NCBI GenBank assembly: GCA_947492375.1
Contig: CANLMI010000002.1
Coordinates: 1,055,529 to 1,119,528 of the forward strand
DNA from: an uncultured Kordiimonas sp.
GTDB lineage: Bacteria > Pseudomonadota > Alphaproteobacteria > Sphingomonadales > Kordiimonadaceae
DNA: 64,000 nt
Reading direction: 5' to 3'
The notes under the pieces were generated by a model that saw only the letters and a list, made by a program, of their open reading frames with translations, was not told where the DNA came from and searched no databases. The position numbers and the translations under genes are program-made. Below, piece by piece: positions 47,377 through 55,301 of this stretch. How positions within the stretch are numbered: the first letter of the stretch is position 1; every line of letters starts with the position of its first letter.

Positions 47377-50298
47377 ATGGTTGGTGTTGTCAAAGCGGTT
47401 CTTGGGCCAACAAATACTGGTAAAACTCATTATGCAGTTGAGCGCATGCTGGCGTATTCAAGTGGTGTTATGGGCTTTCCACTGCGTCTTTTAGCACGTG
47501 AAGTATATGATAAAGTTGTTCGTGCAAAAGGCGAACGCCAAGTAGCGCTTTTAACAGGTGAAGAACGCATAGTTCCCGAGGGCGCGCGGTATTTTTTATG
47601 TACAGCAGAGGCCATGCCGCGTCATGCAGCCGTAGATTTTGTCGCGGTTGACGAAGTTCAAATGGCCGCCGATCCGCAGCGCGGTCATGTATTTACCGAG
47701 CATATGTTGCATACGCGCGGTCGCAATGAAACGCTCCTTTTGGGCGCGGAAACTATGCGTTCGCTTATCCTAAGGTTGGTGCCCGAGGTCGAAATTCTAA
47801 CGCGACCACGTTTTTCAAGCCTGACCCATATCAAACCAGCCAAGCTGCATCGTCTGCCACGCCGCAGTGCAATCGTTGGGTTTTCAGCCGCAGAAGTATA
47901 TGGAATGGCGGAATTGATGCGGCGGCAAAAGGGCGGTGCTGCGATTGTGATGGGTGCCTTGTCGCCGCGCACACGAAATTCGCAGGTTGAGATGTACCAG
48001 TCTGGTGAGGTTGACTATTTGATTGCGACTGACGCTATCGGCATGGGCCTAAATATGGATATTGGTCATGTTGCTTTTGGCTCACTCCAAAAGTTTGATG
48101 GTCGGTTGTTCCGTGATTTGCGGGCGTCTGAGGCGGCGCAAATCGCTGGCCGTGCCGGGCGTTTTAAACGTGACGGCACCTTTTCCACACTTGGCGGTGG
48201 AACAGAGCCAATGGACCCGATGATGATTGCGCAAATCGAAGATCATCAATTTCAGCCTGTTAAACATATCTATTGGCGTAATCACCGGCTTGATTTTAAT
48301 ACCATTAGCCGGTTGATACGATCACTAGAGATGCCAGCAACAACAGAAGGGCTTCACAGATCCCGCGACTCGGTGGATTTGCTGGCGCTTAAAAAGCTGG
48401 TTGATGATGATGAAATCGTTGACTGTGTGACAACGCCTGCCCAGGTTCAACAATTATGGGATGTTTGTCAGATTCCAGATTTTAAAAAATTGTCACTTGA
48501 TGAACACATTAGCCTTTTAAAACGCATTTTTATGGATTTGATGGGCAAACGAGGCGTTATTTCGCACGATTGGTTCACAAGACAGGTGAAGCGGCTTGAC
48601 AATACGCACGGCGACATAGATACCTTGGCGGCGCGGATTGCGAGTATCCGCATCTGGACCTATGTTTCGCATCGGAAAGGCTGGCTTGAAGATGCAGCAC
48701 ATTGGGCCCATGTAACCCGCAGTGTAGAAGATAAGTTATCTGACGCATTGCATGAAAGATTAACACAGCGTTTTGTGGATAGGCGAACAGCCGTTCTCAT
48801 GCGCTCGCTCAGGCAAAAGGGTGAACTCAGCGTGAGCATAGATGAAAATACAAATCAGGTCTCTGTTGAAGGCCATGAAATCGGTGAATTAAATGGCTTT
48901 TCCTTCCGTGTGGAAGCAGGAGCTGCACGCGATGATCAAAAAACACTAAAAGCGGCGGCTGAAACAGCGCTTCGGGCGGAGTTGACACGCCGAGCTAAAT
49001 TGTTTGCAAACGTCGGATTTAAAACGCTTGAATTTGATTTCTCGGAAGGGCTTGCGTTTCCTAAGGTTGTTTGGGAAGGCGCACCTGTTGCAACAGTTCA
49101 TCATTCTGGTGCGCTGTTTGGCCCGCGAGTTAAGCTTGTTGCAAACACGCTTTTAGAAGGCGAGAATGCGGAGCTTGTTCAGAGCAAAGTACAGGAATGG
49201 CTTGATACACGTATTACAGAAAAGCTTGATCCTATTGTACGTCTTGCTCAAGAACTAAACGGCGAGATTGAAACCCCTGAGGGTGCGGCGCCGCTTACGG
49301 GCCTTGCGCGTGGTATCGCATATCGGCTCCTTGAGAATTACGGCGCAATGGCGCGTACGGACATTGATAATGATCTCCGTCAAATTGATCAGGAAGCACG
49401 TAAAGGTTTGCGCCGTTTTGGCATCAGAATCGGAGCATCCAGCCTCTACATCCCAATTCTTTTGAAACCGCACGCAACTGAGCTACGGTTGATGATGTGG
49501 GCAATGGAAAAGGAAATGTCATCGCTTCCGGGTATTCCAACGCCAGGGATGGTCTGGACAGAGACAGAAGAAACAGCACCTGACACTTTCTACGAACTTG
49601 CTGGTTTCCGCGTTGCTGGTAAAAAAGCAGTTCGCATGGATATGTTAGAGCGGCTTGCTGATACTGTTAGACCACTTGGGCAAGGCCATGACTGGTTTGA
49701 AGTAACACCTGAGATTATGGGCCTTGTTGGTTTATCAGGTGAAGACTTTGCAAATGTGATGAAAGCTGCTGGCTATAACCATGAAGTTCGTATGGTGAAG
49801 CCTGAGAAAGTGGAAACGGCAGAAACCCCTGCGGTTGATACAAACGCTGCTCAAGTCGCTAATAATGACGCAGAAGAAGCACCTACTGAAACGCCTGCGG
49901 AAGTAGCTGAGGATACTAAGGCAGATGTTGAGGCAGTTAAACCTGACACTGACGTTAGTGTGGAAGTAACAGAAGAAGAAACCACTGACGCGGTAGCGCC
50001 GGACGAAGCAGCTGGTTCATCAGATGATAGCGCGGAAACAAGCGAAGAACCTGTTGAGCGGTATTTCTTTAAGTGGATTGTAAAGCGCCGTGCACAGCAG
50101 CGTTCTGGTAAGCCAAATCAGAAATTTTCTGGTAAAGGTAATAAGGGTGGTAAACCCCGTAGCGCTAAAGGCAATGGCCCGAATAAAAACAATCGTTCTG
50201 GCCAGAACTATAAGCCGAAAAAAGAAAAAGTTGCTGATCCTGATTCGCCGTTTGCAGCCCTTGCAGGCTTAAAGGACGCGCTTTCTAGCAAGAAGTAA
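47377..50298 (+). CDS. SUV3-like DExH RNA helicase
   Basis: 973 aa. The helicase core is close to mitochondrial SUV3: motif I GPTNTGKTHYAVERML, motif II VDEVQM, TRPRFSSL, SPRTRNSQVEMYQSGEVDYLIATDAIGMGLNMDI and motif VI QIAGRAGRFKRDGT. The helical C-terminal domain spans residues 280-800. The final 175 residues are acidic and then basic: an Ala/Glu/Val/Thr-rich segment, then Lys/Gly/Asn-rich KPNQKFSGKGNKGGKPR and similar, probably disordered. It likely unwinds structured RNA. ATG 47377 or GTG 47365 may start it. It precedes the S4 gene by 5 bp. Confidence 0.9.
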   Translation: MVGVVKAVLGPTNTGKTHYAVERMLAYSSGVMGFPLRLLAREVYDKVVRAKGERQVALLTGEERIVPEGARYFLCTAEAMPRHAAVDFVAVDEVQMAADPQRGHVFTEHMLHTRGRNETLLLGAETMRSLILRLVPEVEILTRPRFSSLTHIKPAKLHRLPRRSAIVGFSAAEVYGMAELMRRQKGGAAIVMGALSPRTRNSQVEMYQSGEVDYLIATDAIGMGLNMDIGHVAFGSLQKFDGRLFRDLRASEAAQIAGRAGRFKRDGTFSTLGGGTEPMDPMMIAQIEDHQFQPVKHIYWRNHRLDFNTISRLIRSLEMPATTEGLHRSRDSVDLLALKKLVDDDEIVDCVTTPAQVQQLWDVCQIPDFKKLSLDEHISLLKRIFMDLMGKRGVISHDWFTRQVKRLDNTHGDIDTLAARIASIRIWTYVSHRKGWLEDAAHWAHVTRSVEDKLSDALHERLTQRFVDRRTAVLMRSLRQKGELSVSIDENTNQVSVEGHEIGELNGFSFRVEAGAARDDQKTLKAAAETALRAELTRRAKLFANVGFKTLEFDFSEGLAFPKVVWEGAPVATVHHSGALFGPRVKLVANTLLEGENAELVQSKVQEWLDTRITEKLDPIVRLAQELNGEIETPEGAAPLTGLARGIAYRLLENYGAMARTDIDNDLRQIDQEARKGLRRFGIRIGASSLYIPILLKPHATELRLMMWAMEKEMSSLPGIPTPGMVWTETEETAPDTFYELAGFRVAGKKAVRMDMLERLADTVRPLGQGHDWFEVTPEIMGLVGLSGEDFANVMKAAGYNHEVRMVKPEKVETAETPAVDTNAAQVANNDAEEAPTETPAEVAEDTKADVEAVKPDTDVSVEVTEEETTDAVAPDEAAGSSDDSAETSEEPVERYFFKWIVKRRAQQRSGKPNQKFSGKGNKGGKPRSAKGNGPNKNNRSGQNYKPKKEKVADPDSPFAALAGLKDALSSKK

Positions 50299-50303
50299 CA
50301 CGT

Positions 50304-50714
50304 ATGGAAACGGGTGAGCCAGTAAACCAGATCAGGCTTGATAAATGGTTGTGGCACGCCCGTTTTTTTAAAACCCGTTCGCTTGCATCAAAAACTTGTC
50401 GGGCCCGTAAAATACGTATCAATGGCACCATTTCTTCAAAAGCAAGTGCAACTGTGAAAGTGGGCGATGTGCTTACCTTTCCAAAAGCTGATATGATTAA
50501 GACTATTGAGGTTTTAGCTGTTGGTGAGCGTCGGGGGCCAGCAAGTGAAGCTCAGTTACTTTATAAAGATCTGAGTGTTGATACTCAGAAGCAGTCCGCT
50601 GATGGTAAAGTTAATGCGACAGAATACGGTGTTCCGGTGAGAGAAAAGGGCGCGGGCCGCCCTACTAAATCGGAACGGCGCGCAATAGATAAATTGATGC
50701 AAAAATTCGACTAG
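50304..50714 (+). CDS. RNA-binding S4 domain protein (Hsp15-like)
   Basis: 136 aa. The S4 domain is RLDKWLWHARFFKTRSLASKTCRARKIRINGTISSKASATVKVGDVLTF. The C-terminal part is basic (VREKGAGRPTKSERRAIDKLM), as in E. coli HslR/Hsp15, which rescues stalled 50S subunits carrying nascent chains. It starts 5 bp after the SUV3-like gene and is co-transcribed with it. Confidence 0.9.
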   Translation: METGEPVNQIRLDKWLWHARFFKTRSLASKTCRARKIRINGTISSKASATVKVGDVLTFPKADMIKTIEVLAVGERRGPASEAQLLYKDLSVDTQKQSADGKVNATEYGVPVREKGAGRPTKSERRAIDKLMQKFD

Positions 50715-51473
50715 TTATATTTGCGAAAATACTCGCTTTGCTTTTTCTTGAAGAGTGGCCATCATATCAAGGTATGGTACCGGGCCGTAGCTGATGCGCG
50801 CTACGCCGAGCTTTTTAAGTGTATCGATATCTGGTGTATTCTGAGTTATCATAATATTTATAGGTATAGGGCTTTCTGCGCACAGTCTCTGAATTAAGCT
50901 GGGTTCTATAAGGCCTGGCACAAAAAAGCCATTAGCGCCTGCCTGATGATAGAGTTTACTTCTTTCAATCGCATTATTGATATGATGGTAATGGTTACCG
51001 CTGTTTGTTTCCTTTAGAAATAAATCTGTTCGTGCATTTATAAAAAGAGGATTTGATACTGTATCTGCAGTTTTTCTTATTATTTTAATTCGCTCTGATT
51101 GAATATCTATTGGATAAATATTGTTTGAGCCGACTATCTGATCTTCAAAGTTGATGCCTGCAATATTTGTTGCCAGTATTTTTTTAATATTGTTGGCAAG
51201 TTTCTCGTTATTATCTGCATATCCGCCCTCAAAATCCAAGGATACAGGTAGTTCTGTTGCAGCAGTAATACGGTGTATGTTTTCAATGATTGCATCAATT
51301 GGCATCATTTCACCATCTGTAAATCCATTAGCTGCTGCAACGCTCCAGCTACCTGTCGCTATGGCTGCGGCGCCTGCTGATGCAACAGCTTTTGCGCTGC
51401 CTGCATCCCATATATTATAAAGAATTAAGGGCTCAGCTTTTGTATGCAAATTATGAAATAGGTTTGATATCAT
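50715..51473 (-). CDS. Isocitrate lyase/PEP mutase family protein
   Basis: 252 aa, (beta-alpha)8 enzyme. Landmarks are LYNIWDAGSAKAVASAGAAAIATGSWSVAAANGFTDGE, VSLDFEGGYADN (the DxExGYG-like Mg site), IAGINFEDQIVG, FINARTDLF and ANGFFVPGL. The KKCGH motif of isocitrate lyase is absent. Family members act on small oxo-acids or phosphonates; this one is annotated only to superfamily. Convergent with the S4 gene, abutting its stop. Confidence 0.87.
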   Translation of the reverse strand: MISNLFHNLHTKAEPLILYNIWDAGSAKAVASAGAAAIATGSWSVAAANGFTDGEMMPIDAIIENIHRITAATELPVSLDFEGGYADNNEKLANNIKKILATNIAGINFEDQIVGSNNIYPIDIQSERIKIIRKTADTVSNPLFINARTDLFLKETNSGNHYHHINNAIERSKLYHQAGANGFFVPGLIEPSLIQRLCAESPIPINIMITQNTPDIDTLKKLGVARISYGPVPYLDMMATLQEKAKRVFSQI

Positions 51474-51801
51474 TACAAAGTATCCTCTCTTGATTTTATC
51501 ATCGTCGCTTCAGAGAGCTTTATAGAAATAATAAAGAAGCTTCTGGCTGTAATCGGACTTTAATGATGATGGGTTTCAACGGCGTATAACCATCATAATG
51601 GTCACTATTAGTCGGGAGCAGAATTTTTGCGTGCTTATTAGTGTTTAGATAATAAGAATTATTCGCAAATTCAAAGGCTTAAAAGAGAAATTAATAACAA
51701 GATAGTTAGAAAAAATATATTGTCGTCCTCTGCGATTTTAGGCATAAGGCATGAAAGCCTGTTGGCAAATAATATTATTCAATGGATATGAGGAAACGGC
51801 C
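51474..51801. other. Intergenic region upstream of fdxA
   Basis: 328 bp between the divergent PEP-mutase-family gene and fdxA, without a credible ORF. It must hold both promoters. I see several AT-rich blocks but no confident -35/-10 pair or repeat. Confidence 0.45.
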
Positions 51802-52137
51802 ATGACCTATATTGTAACCGAAGCTTGCATCAAATGTAAGTATATGGACTGTGTCGAGGTATGCCCTGTTGATTGTTTCTATGAGGGCGAAAATATGCTC
51901 GTTATCAATCCGAACGAATGTATTGATTGCGGTGTTTGTGAACCTGAATGCCCGGCAGAGGCAATTCTTCCTGATACAGAAGATGGTCTGGAAGAAATGT
52001 TGGAACTCAACACCAAATATTCTGAGGAATGGCCAAATATCACCGTTAAAGGCGAACAACCTGCTGATGCAGACGACTGGAAAGACAAAGAAGGCAAAAT
52101 GGAGCACTTCTCTGCTAGCCCTGGCGCTGGAAGTTAA
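51802..52137 (+). CDS. fdxA: 7Fe ferredoxin (FdxA type)
   Basis: 111 aa. The N-terminus carries the 3Fe-4S/4Fe-4S pattern of Azotobacter ferredoxin [48 protein letters not shown]. The C-terminal part is the usual acidic extension ([25 protein letters not shown]). ATG 51802 with upstream GAGGAA decides the start. It is a low-potential electron carrier; partners are not nearby. A strong terminator follows, then carD, a conserved pair in Alphaproteobacteria. Confidence 0.95.
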   Translation: MTYIVTEACIKCKYMDCVEVCPVDCFYEGENMLVINPNECIDCGVCEPECPAEAILPDTEDGLEEMLELNTKYSEEWPNITVKGEQPADADDWKDKEGKMEHFSASPGAGS

Positions 52138-52173
52138 GTATCAGATATATCTAGTATTTTATTTATCTTTATA

Positions 52174-52205
52174 AAAGGATTGATGTTGAACCATCAGTCC
52201 TTTTT
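52174..52205 (+). terminator. Rho-independent terminator after fdxA
   Basis: AAAGGATTGATG (starting 52174) pairs with CATCAGTCCTTT (ending near 52203), 12 pairs with one T-G wobble, then TTTTT. Very good form. Confidence 0.85.
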
Positions 52206-52506
52206 GTATTTTAGGCAGAAATATAAGGAAAATTATGCTCTTTAAGCATTTTGACTGTAAAAAAGGTTAAAATTATGTTACAATCCATATTGATTTAAGC
52301 AAATAACATAAGTTTTTCTACTTAGTATGCTTAAAATGATGAAACTATTCATCAGATAAAGCCAGATGGCGAGCCGTATTGTGTTTCTTTTTAGGGCACA
52401 CGCAGGTTCGCTTTTTTATGGTAGCTATGTCGGCGTACTTGCTGGTTATGGTGATTATTTAAGGTGTTTTTCACCTCTGGCAAACCAAGAAGGATATAAG
52501 AATATT
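52206..52506 (+). other. Intergenic region upstream of carD
   Basis: About 300 bp. The carD frame is open upstream to 52366, but that extension lacks the family pattern. The AT-rich stretch ATTGATTTAAGCAAATAACATAAG near 52290 may include the promoter; no clear operator is seen. Confidence 0.4.
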
Positions 52507-53010
52507 ATGGCAAGTAAATCAGATAACCATCTTTTTGCAGTTGATGATTATATTGTTTACCCAAAACACGGTGTTGGCCGTATTATCGAATTAGAAACCC
52601 AGGATATCGCAGGAATTTCATTGGAATTATATGTCATTCGTTTTGAGAAAGAACGTATGACTCTTCGGGTTCCAACTAATAAAGCAGAATCAAGTGGAAT
52701 GCGCCGCCTTTCATCTGCGGCGACATTAAAGGAAGCGTTCACAACGCTTAAGGGGAAAGCTCGTATTAAACGTACAATGTGGTCACGTCGTGCACAGGAA
52801 TATGAGGCAAAGATCAATTCGGGTGATTTAGTTTCTATTGCTGAAGTTGTTCGTGACCTTCATAGAAGTTCGGATCAACCAGAGCAATCATATAGTGAAC
52901 GTCAGATTTATGAGGCAGCACTTGGCCGTTTGGCGCGCGAGCTCGCTGCTGTTGAAGAAATTGACGAAGAAGCTGCTATTGTCAAGCTTGAGGCAGAACT
53001 CGCTGCTTGA
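52507..53010 (+). CDS. CarD family transcriptional regulator
   Basis: 167 aa. The RNA-polymerase-interacting (RID) domain is FAVDDYIVYPKHGVGRIIELETQDIAGISLELYVIRFEKERMTLRVPTNKAES, followed by the helical DNA-binding part with SRRAQEYEAKINSGDLVSIAEVVRDLHRSS, including the conserved Trp-Ser-Arg-Arg. CarD/CdnL binds RNA polymerase and stabilises open complexes, mostly at housekeeping and rRNA promoters. ATG 52507 begins the domain; an in-frame start at 52366 would add 47 residues that do not look conserved. Confidence 0.94.
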   Translation: MASKSDNHLFAVDDYIVYPKHGVGRIIELETQDIAGISLELYVIRFEKERMTLRVPTNKAESSGMRRLSSAATLKEAFTTLKGKARIKRTMWSRRAQEYEAKINSGDLVSIAEVVRDLHRSSDQPEQSYSERQIYEAALGRLARELAAVEEIDEEAAIVKLEAELAA

Positions 53011-53038
53011 AAGTCAGATAGCGAAGATTAGAAATATT

Positions 53039-53083
53039 AAAACCTCGCCCTAAGGAAAACTTAGTTCTAAGGCGGGGTTTTTT
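53039..53083. terminator. Bidirectional terminator between carD and the SNase-like gene
   Basis: AAAACCTCGCC (53039-53049) pairs with GGCGGGGTTTT (53071-53081), with one T-G wobble; inside is a small CTAAG-GAAAA-CTTAG hairpin. T-run follows on the plus side and A-run on the other. It overlaps the last codons of the SNase-like gene, whose end codes Thr-Pro-Pro. Confidence 0.75.
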
Positions 53084-53906
53084 GTTGCGTACCTTCCGAA
53101 ATTATATTCAGATGAGAAGAGGATAATAACTCTAATCTTGGCCCTGCTTTATAATCAATCCAGCCGCGCACCTCGATGGTTTTATTATGCAAGGTTAGGG
53201 GGGCGATATTAATTTTCTGAAGTTGCTCTTTGATTTTGCTGGTAATTTCGACGGTGAAATCTTTTCGCCAGTTTTTGCCAAAGTTTAGGTATATGACCTT
53301 TCCAACGGCCTCTGCACGCAAAACCTTCCCTTGTACAAATAGAAACTGTCCGGTTCGTTTTGAGAGAGTATCGATATCATCAGCAGGGATAGTTTGATAT
53401 GATTTCAATGCCCAGAGGCCTTTATTTTCAATCCGGGCTATTTGTTCCAGTTTTTGTAATGTTTTGTAGCCGTCTGATCCGGTATAATGCGATGAGGAGT
53501 TGGGATATAATATTGCGTGCCCGGATTTAATCATTTCATGCTGAATCCAGATATTATTTTGCAGGATTAGGTGACTTTTCTGTATTGATAGGAAATTCCT
53601 GATTTTTTTATCGCAGTAAAAGTTCGTTATTTTATCGTTGATTAAACCCTCCAAGTATACCTTGGCTTCTCGGGCGTATGGCCATGAGCGATAAGGGCTT
53701 TCTGTCTGCCATAATTTTGGCGCCAGAATTAAATCTAATTTGATTTTACTATTATCTGCTAGTTCTATTTGATCACCGCTTATCACGACGTTCACACGCC
53801 CGCTTCCGCATGGTAACAGTGGGCCTTGTTGAAAGGACTGGGCACTGGCAATAAAGCCAGAAAATTCATTTATCAGGAAAAATGTCATGACAGTACGTGT
53901 GATCAT
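53067..53906 (-). CDS. Secreted staphylococcal-nuclease-fold (thermonuclease-like) protein
   Basis: 279 aa with an N-terminal hydrophobic signal (TRTVMTFFLINEFSGFIASAQS). The middle resembles a degenerate SNase domain: VNVVISGDQIELADNSKIKLDLILAPKL, REAKVYLEGLINDKI, MIKSGHAILYPN, GLWALKSY; catalytic Arg/Glu positions are not clearly conserved. The C-terminal part (GQFLFVQGKVLRAEAVGKVIYLNFGKNWRKDFTVEI, VRGWIDYKAGPRLELLSSSHL) resembles the nuclease-associated OB-like module found in related alphaproteobacterial proteins. Probably exported and possibly inactive as a nuclease. Confidence 0.72.
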   Translation of the reverse strand: MITRTVMTFFLINEFSGFIASAQSFQQGPLLPCGSGRVNVVISGDQIELADNSKIKLDLILAPKLWQTESPYRSWPYAREAKVYLEGLINDKITNFYCDKKIRNFLSIQKSHLILQNNIWIQHEMIKSGHAILYPNSSSHYTGSDGYKTLQKLEQIARIENKGLWALKSYQTIPADDIDTLSKRTGQFLFVQGKVLRAEAVGKVIYLNFGKNWRKDFTVEITSKIKEQLQKINIAPLTLHNKTIEVRGWIDYKAGPRLELLSSSHLNIISEGTQQKTPP

Positions 53907-54049
53907 GACGTGAGTGTATTATAAAATATTAAAATCACCTATCAAACATCAAGGCCTGTAATGATATTATTGCTGAAATATAATATCATTCATGATTTTG
54001 ATTATGGTGTTAGAAACTTTGGTTAATCTTTTACCTATATCAGCACAGC

Positions 54050-54077
54050 TTGACACTATACTAGGATCAGTTATGAA
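54050..54077 (+). promoter_or_regulatory. Promoter of tRNA-Arg
   Basis: TTGACA (54050-54055) and TATGAA (54072-54077) with a 16-bp spacer, 11 bp before the tRNA 5' end. Confidence 0.55.
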
Positions 54078-54088
54078 CACTATCTAGT

Positions 54089-54165
54089 GGTCCCGTAGCT
54101 CAGTCGGATAGAGCACCAGATTCCTAATCTGGGGGCCGGTGGTTCGAATCCACCCGGGATCACCA
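54089..54165 (+). tRNA. tRNA-Arg (anticodon CCT), probable prophage attachment site
   Basis: 77 nt with encoded CCA. GGTCCCG pairs with CGGGATC (one G-T wobble), the anticodon stem CCAGA/TCTGG encloses TTCCTAA with anticodon CCT, and the T-loop is GTTCGAATC. Prophage genes begin just downstream, so the 3' half is the likely attL core; tRNA-Arg genes are frequent phage targets. The matching attR copy is not in the window. Confidence 0.96.
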
Positions 54166-54482
54166 CATTTCGCATATGACTATTGCATGAGTATTCAATG
54201 TTGAATATAGCGGCGCGCGATTTTTTGCACACTTTCGCGCATATTTTGCACAAAGTTTTTAGCCGTTTCGGCTGTTTTCACGATTTCAATGAGCAAAATG
54301 GGGTAAAAAACCCCGATTTCTAACGCGCTAAATATCAATCATCGTCCTGATTGTCGCGTAACCTCGCCTGAATTGGTGGTTTTATAGCCATATTTCGGCG
54401 ATTTTGAGGGTAACCCCCATCTGGCCATCTTGGTCAATCAGGCAAAGATTAAAAAAATAGATCAACCAGACAGGGGTATTCT
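54166..54482. other. Non-coding region between tRNA-Arg and the prophage's last gene, with repeats and hairpins
   Basis: 317 bp without an ORF. It holds: palindrome TATTCAA-TG-TTGAATA (54192-54207); the direct repeat TTTTGCACA at 54223 and 54244, 21 bp apart; hairpin AGCCG-TTT-CGGCT followed by GTTTT near 54260; and hairpin GGGG-TAAAAAA-CCCC near 54299. Repeats spaced by two helical turns next to a tRNA suggest integrase arm-type binding sites; the hairpins may end transcription from either side. Confidence 0.5.
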
Positions 54483-54764
54483 TTAGGCTGTTATGTGCTT
54501 CACGGCCCACATAACAGCTTCTTCAATCTTTGTTTTCGCTATGGATAGTTCGCGGCTATTTCCCAAACCATTCACCAGTTCATGGAAGTCTAAGCCCATA
54601 TCCTTAATGCTGCTCATTGCCGCCTTATCTTCTTCACTGAGCACCTTGTATTGATGGCGCATTGTATTGTTGACTGTGCGTTCCTCACTGGTGCCATCAA
54701 CCGTTTTGGACATAGTTCTCTCTTTCTCTAAGCGATCTAGGGTCTTTCGTTTGAAATTTTGCAT
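54483..54764 (-). CDS. Acb2/Tad1-like hairpin-domain protein (putative cyclic-nucleotide sponge)
   Basis: 93 aa from ATG 54764, or 76 aa from ATG 54713, which has its own GAGAG upstream. The domain reads MRHQYKVLSEEDKAAMSSIKDMG, then SRELSIAKTKIEEAVMWAVKHITA at the C-terminus. The pattern Ser-Arg-Glu-x-Ser-x-Ala-x-Thr-Lys-x-Glu-Glu-Ala-Val-x-Trp-Ala is that of the Acb2/Tad1 helical-hairpin family in phage genomes. Acb2 binds cyclic oligonucleotides of CBASS, and Tad1 binds the Thoeris signal, so each blocks abortive infection. It is the last gene of the prophage transcript, next to tRNA-Arg. Family call is by memory of the motif; ligand unknown. Confidence 0.75.
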   Translation of the reverse strand: MQNFKRKTLDRLEKERTMSKTVDGTSEERTVNNTMRHQYKVLSEEDKAAMSSIKDMGLDFHELVNGLGNSRELSIAKTKIEEAVMWAVKHITA

Positions 54765-54971
54765 CTACTCATCATCCTCACTGGCGAGCCTGCAAACTGA
54801 TTTTGGCTCTTGTTCATACGAACAAACAACTTTGCGGCCACACTCCGGGCAGGTAGCTTCCCCCTCACCCTGCGCGTCAACATCAAGGTCATAATAACAG
54901 CACGGCGTTGTAAAACGTGCGCCATAGCCTGAATTTGAGCATACATCTGTATGTGGTTCACTTATTGACAT
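54765..54971 (-). CDS. Small Cys-rich prophage protein (68 aa)
   Basis: 68 aa, acidic, with seven Cys in the pattern C-x12-CC-x15-CPEC-x5-C-x8-C, suggesting one zinc-ribbon-like site formed by CPEC and neighbours. AAGGAG lies 7 nt before ATG 54971. The TAG stop abuts the ATG of the Acb2-like gene, so the two are translationally coupled. Function unknown; its closeness to the Acb2-like gene makes a shared role possible. Confidence 0.65.
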   Translation of the reverse strand: MSISEPHTDVCSNSGYGARFTTPCCYYDLDVDAQGEGEATCPECGRKVVCSYEQEPKSVCRLASEDDE

Positions 54972-55035
54972 TCATTCTCTCCTTTAATTTGTCCAGCTCC
55001 CCACCTTTCACGGTTAAAATGACACGGAAAAACTT

Positions 55036-55078
55036 ATAAAAAACCGCGCTTGCGCACCTACGAGGTGGGGTTTTTGTC
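55036..55078 (-). terminator. Rho-independent terminator of the prophage cargo transcript
   Basis: On the minus strand AAAAACCCC and GCGGTTTTTT ends enclose the hairpins ACCT-CGT-AGGT and GCGC-AA-GCGC, with a final T-run. It separates the small-gene cluster from the Cys-rich/Acb2-like pair, which then needs its own promoter or read-through. Confidence 0.6.
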
Positions 55079-55121
55079 TCCCTTGGGGCTGGACGGCACA
55101 AGGCAGGACGCGCAAATTCTA

Positions 55122-55247
55122 AATATTCACGAAGTGCGAGGGTGGGGCGCTAAGTCCACCTTCCCAAGCCACAGGCGGCGGGGTGGCTATCGATACCGCG
55201 TTACAACTCTGGAACAAATCATTGCGGCCACGCACTTCGTCAATATT
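55122..55247. repeat. 17-bp near-perfect inverted repeat
   Basis: AATATTCACGAAGTGCG (55122-55138) and CGCACTTCGTCAATATT (55231-55247) are reverse complements with one mismatch, 92 bp apart. This looks like the ends of a small element or the base stem of a structured RNA. Confidence 0.6.
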
Positions 55248-55282
55248 CATGCCCTTATTGTACGCCATCCAGAAGATGGCGC

Positions 55283-55301
55283 ACGGTGAAGTGGTTCAAT
55301 G
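55283..55301. repeat. 19-bp direct repeat, copy 1
   Basis: The 19-mer ACGGTGAAGTGGTTCAATG occurs here, covering the stop of the 65-aa gene, and again exactly at 57516-57534. An exact repeat of this length by chance is unlikely. It could be a regulatory site or a trace of recombination that brought in the genes between. Confidence 0.7.

Larger units (their letters stand above)
54972..55289. other. Prophage non-coding stretch with terminator and long inverted repeat
   Basis: About 320 bp in an otherwise gene-dense prophage. The minus-strand terminator at 55036-55078 is made of AAAAACC/GGTTTTTT with two small inner hairpins. A near-perfect 17-bp inverted repeat lies at 55122-55138 and 55231-55247. 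A 43-codon minus ORF (start 55250) and a 79-codon plus ORF exist but look spurious. The stretch may encode an RNA or be a remnant element. Confidence 0.5.

Noticed and set aside
52366-52506. Upstream extension of the carD frame
   Set aside because: The added 47 residues do not fit the CarD family, which begins at the FAVDDYIVYPKHG segment; ATG 52507 is the sensible start.
53039-53083. Possible extra small gene between carD and the SNase-like gene
   Set aside because: The stretch is a terminator hairpin that overlaps the SNase gene's last codons; there is no ribosome site or frame.
55122-55250. Minus-strand ORF of 43 codons starting at 55250
   Set aside because: The AAGGG is only 1 nt from the ATG, which is too close to serve as its ribosome site, and the ORF coincides with the inverted repeat.
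55050-55289. Plus-strand ORF of 79 codons in the prophage gap
   Set aside because: It runs against all prophage genes, starts at a non-ATG codon, overlaps a terminator hairpin at its start, and shows no domain pattern. It also lies over the inverted repeat, which argues for non-coding DNA.
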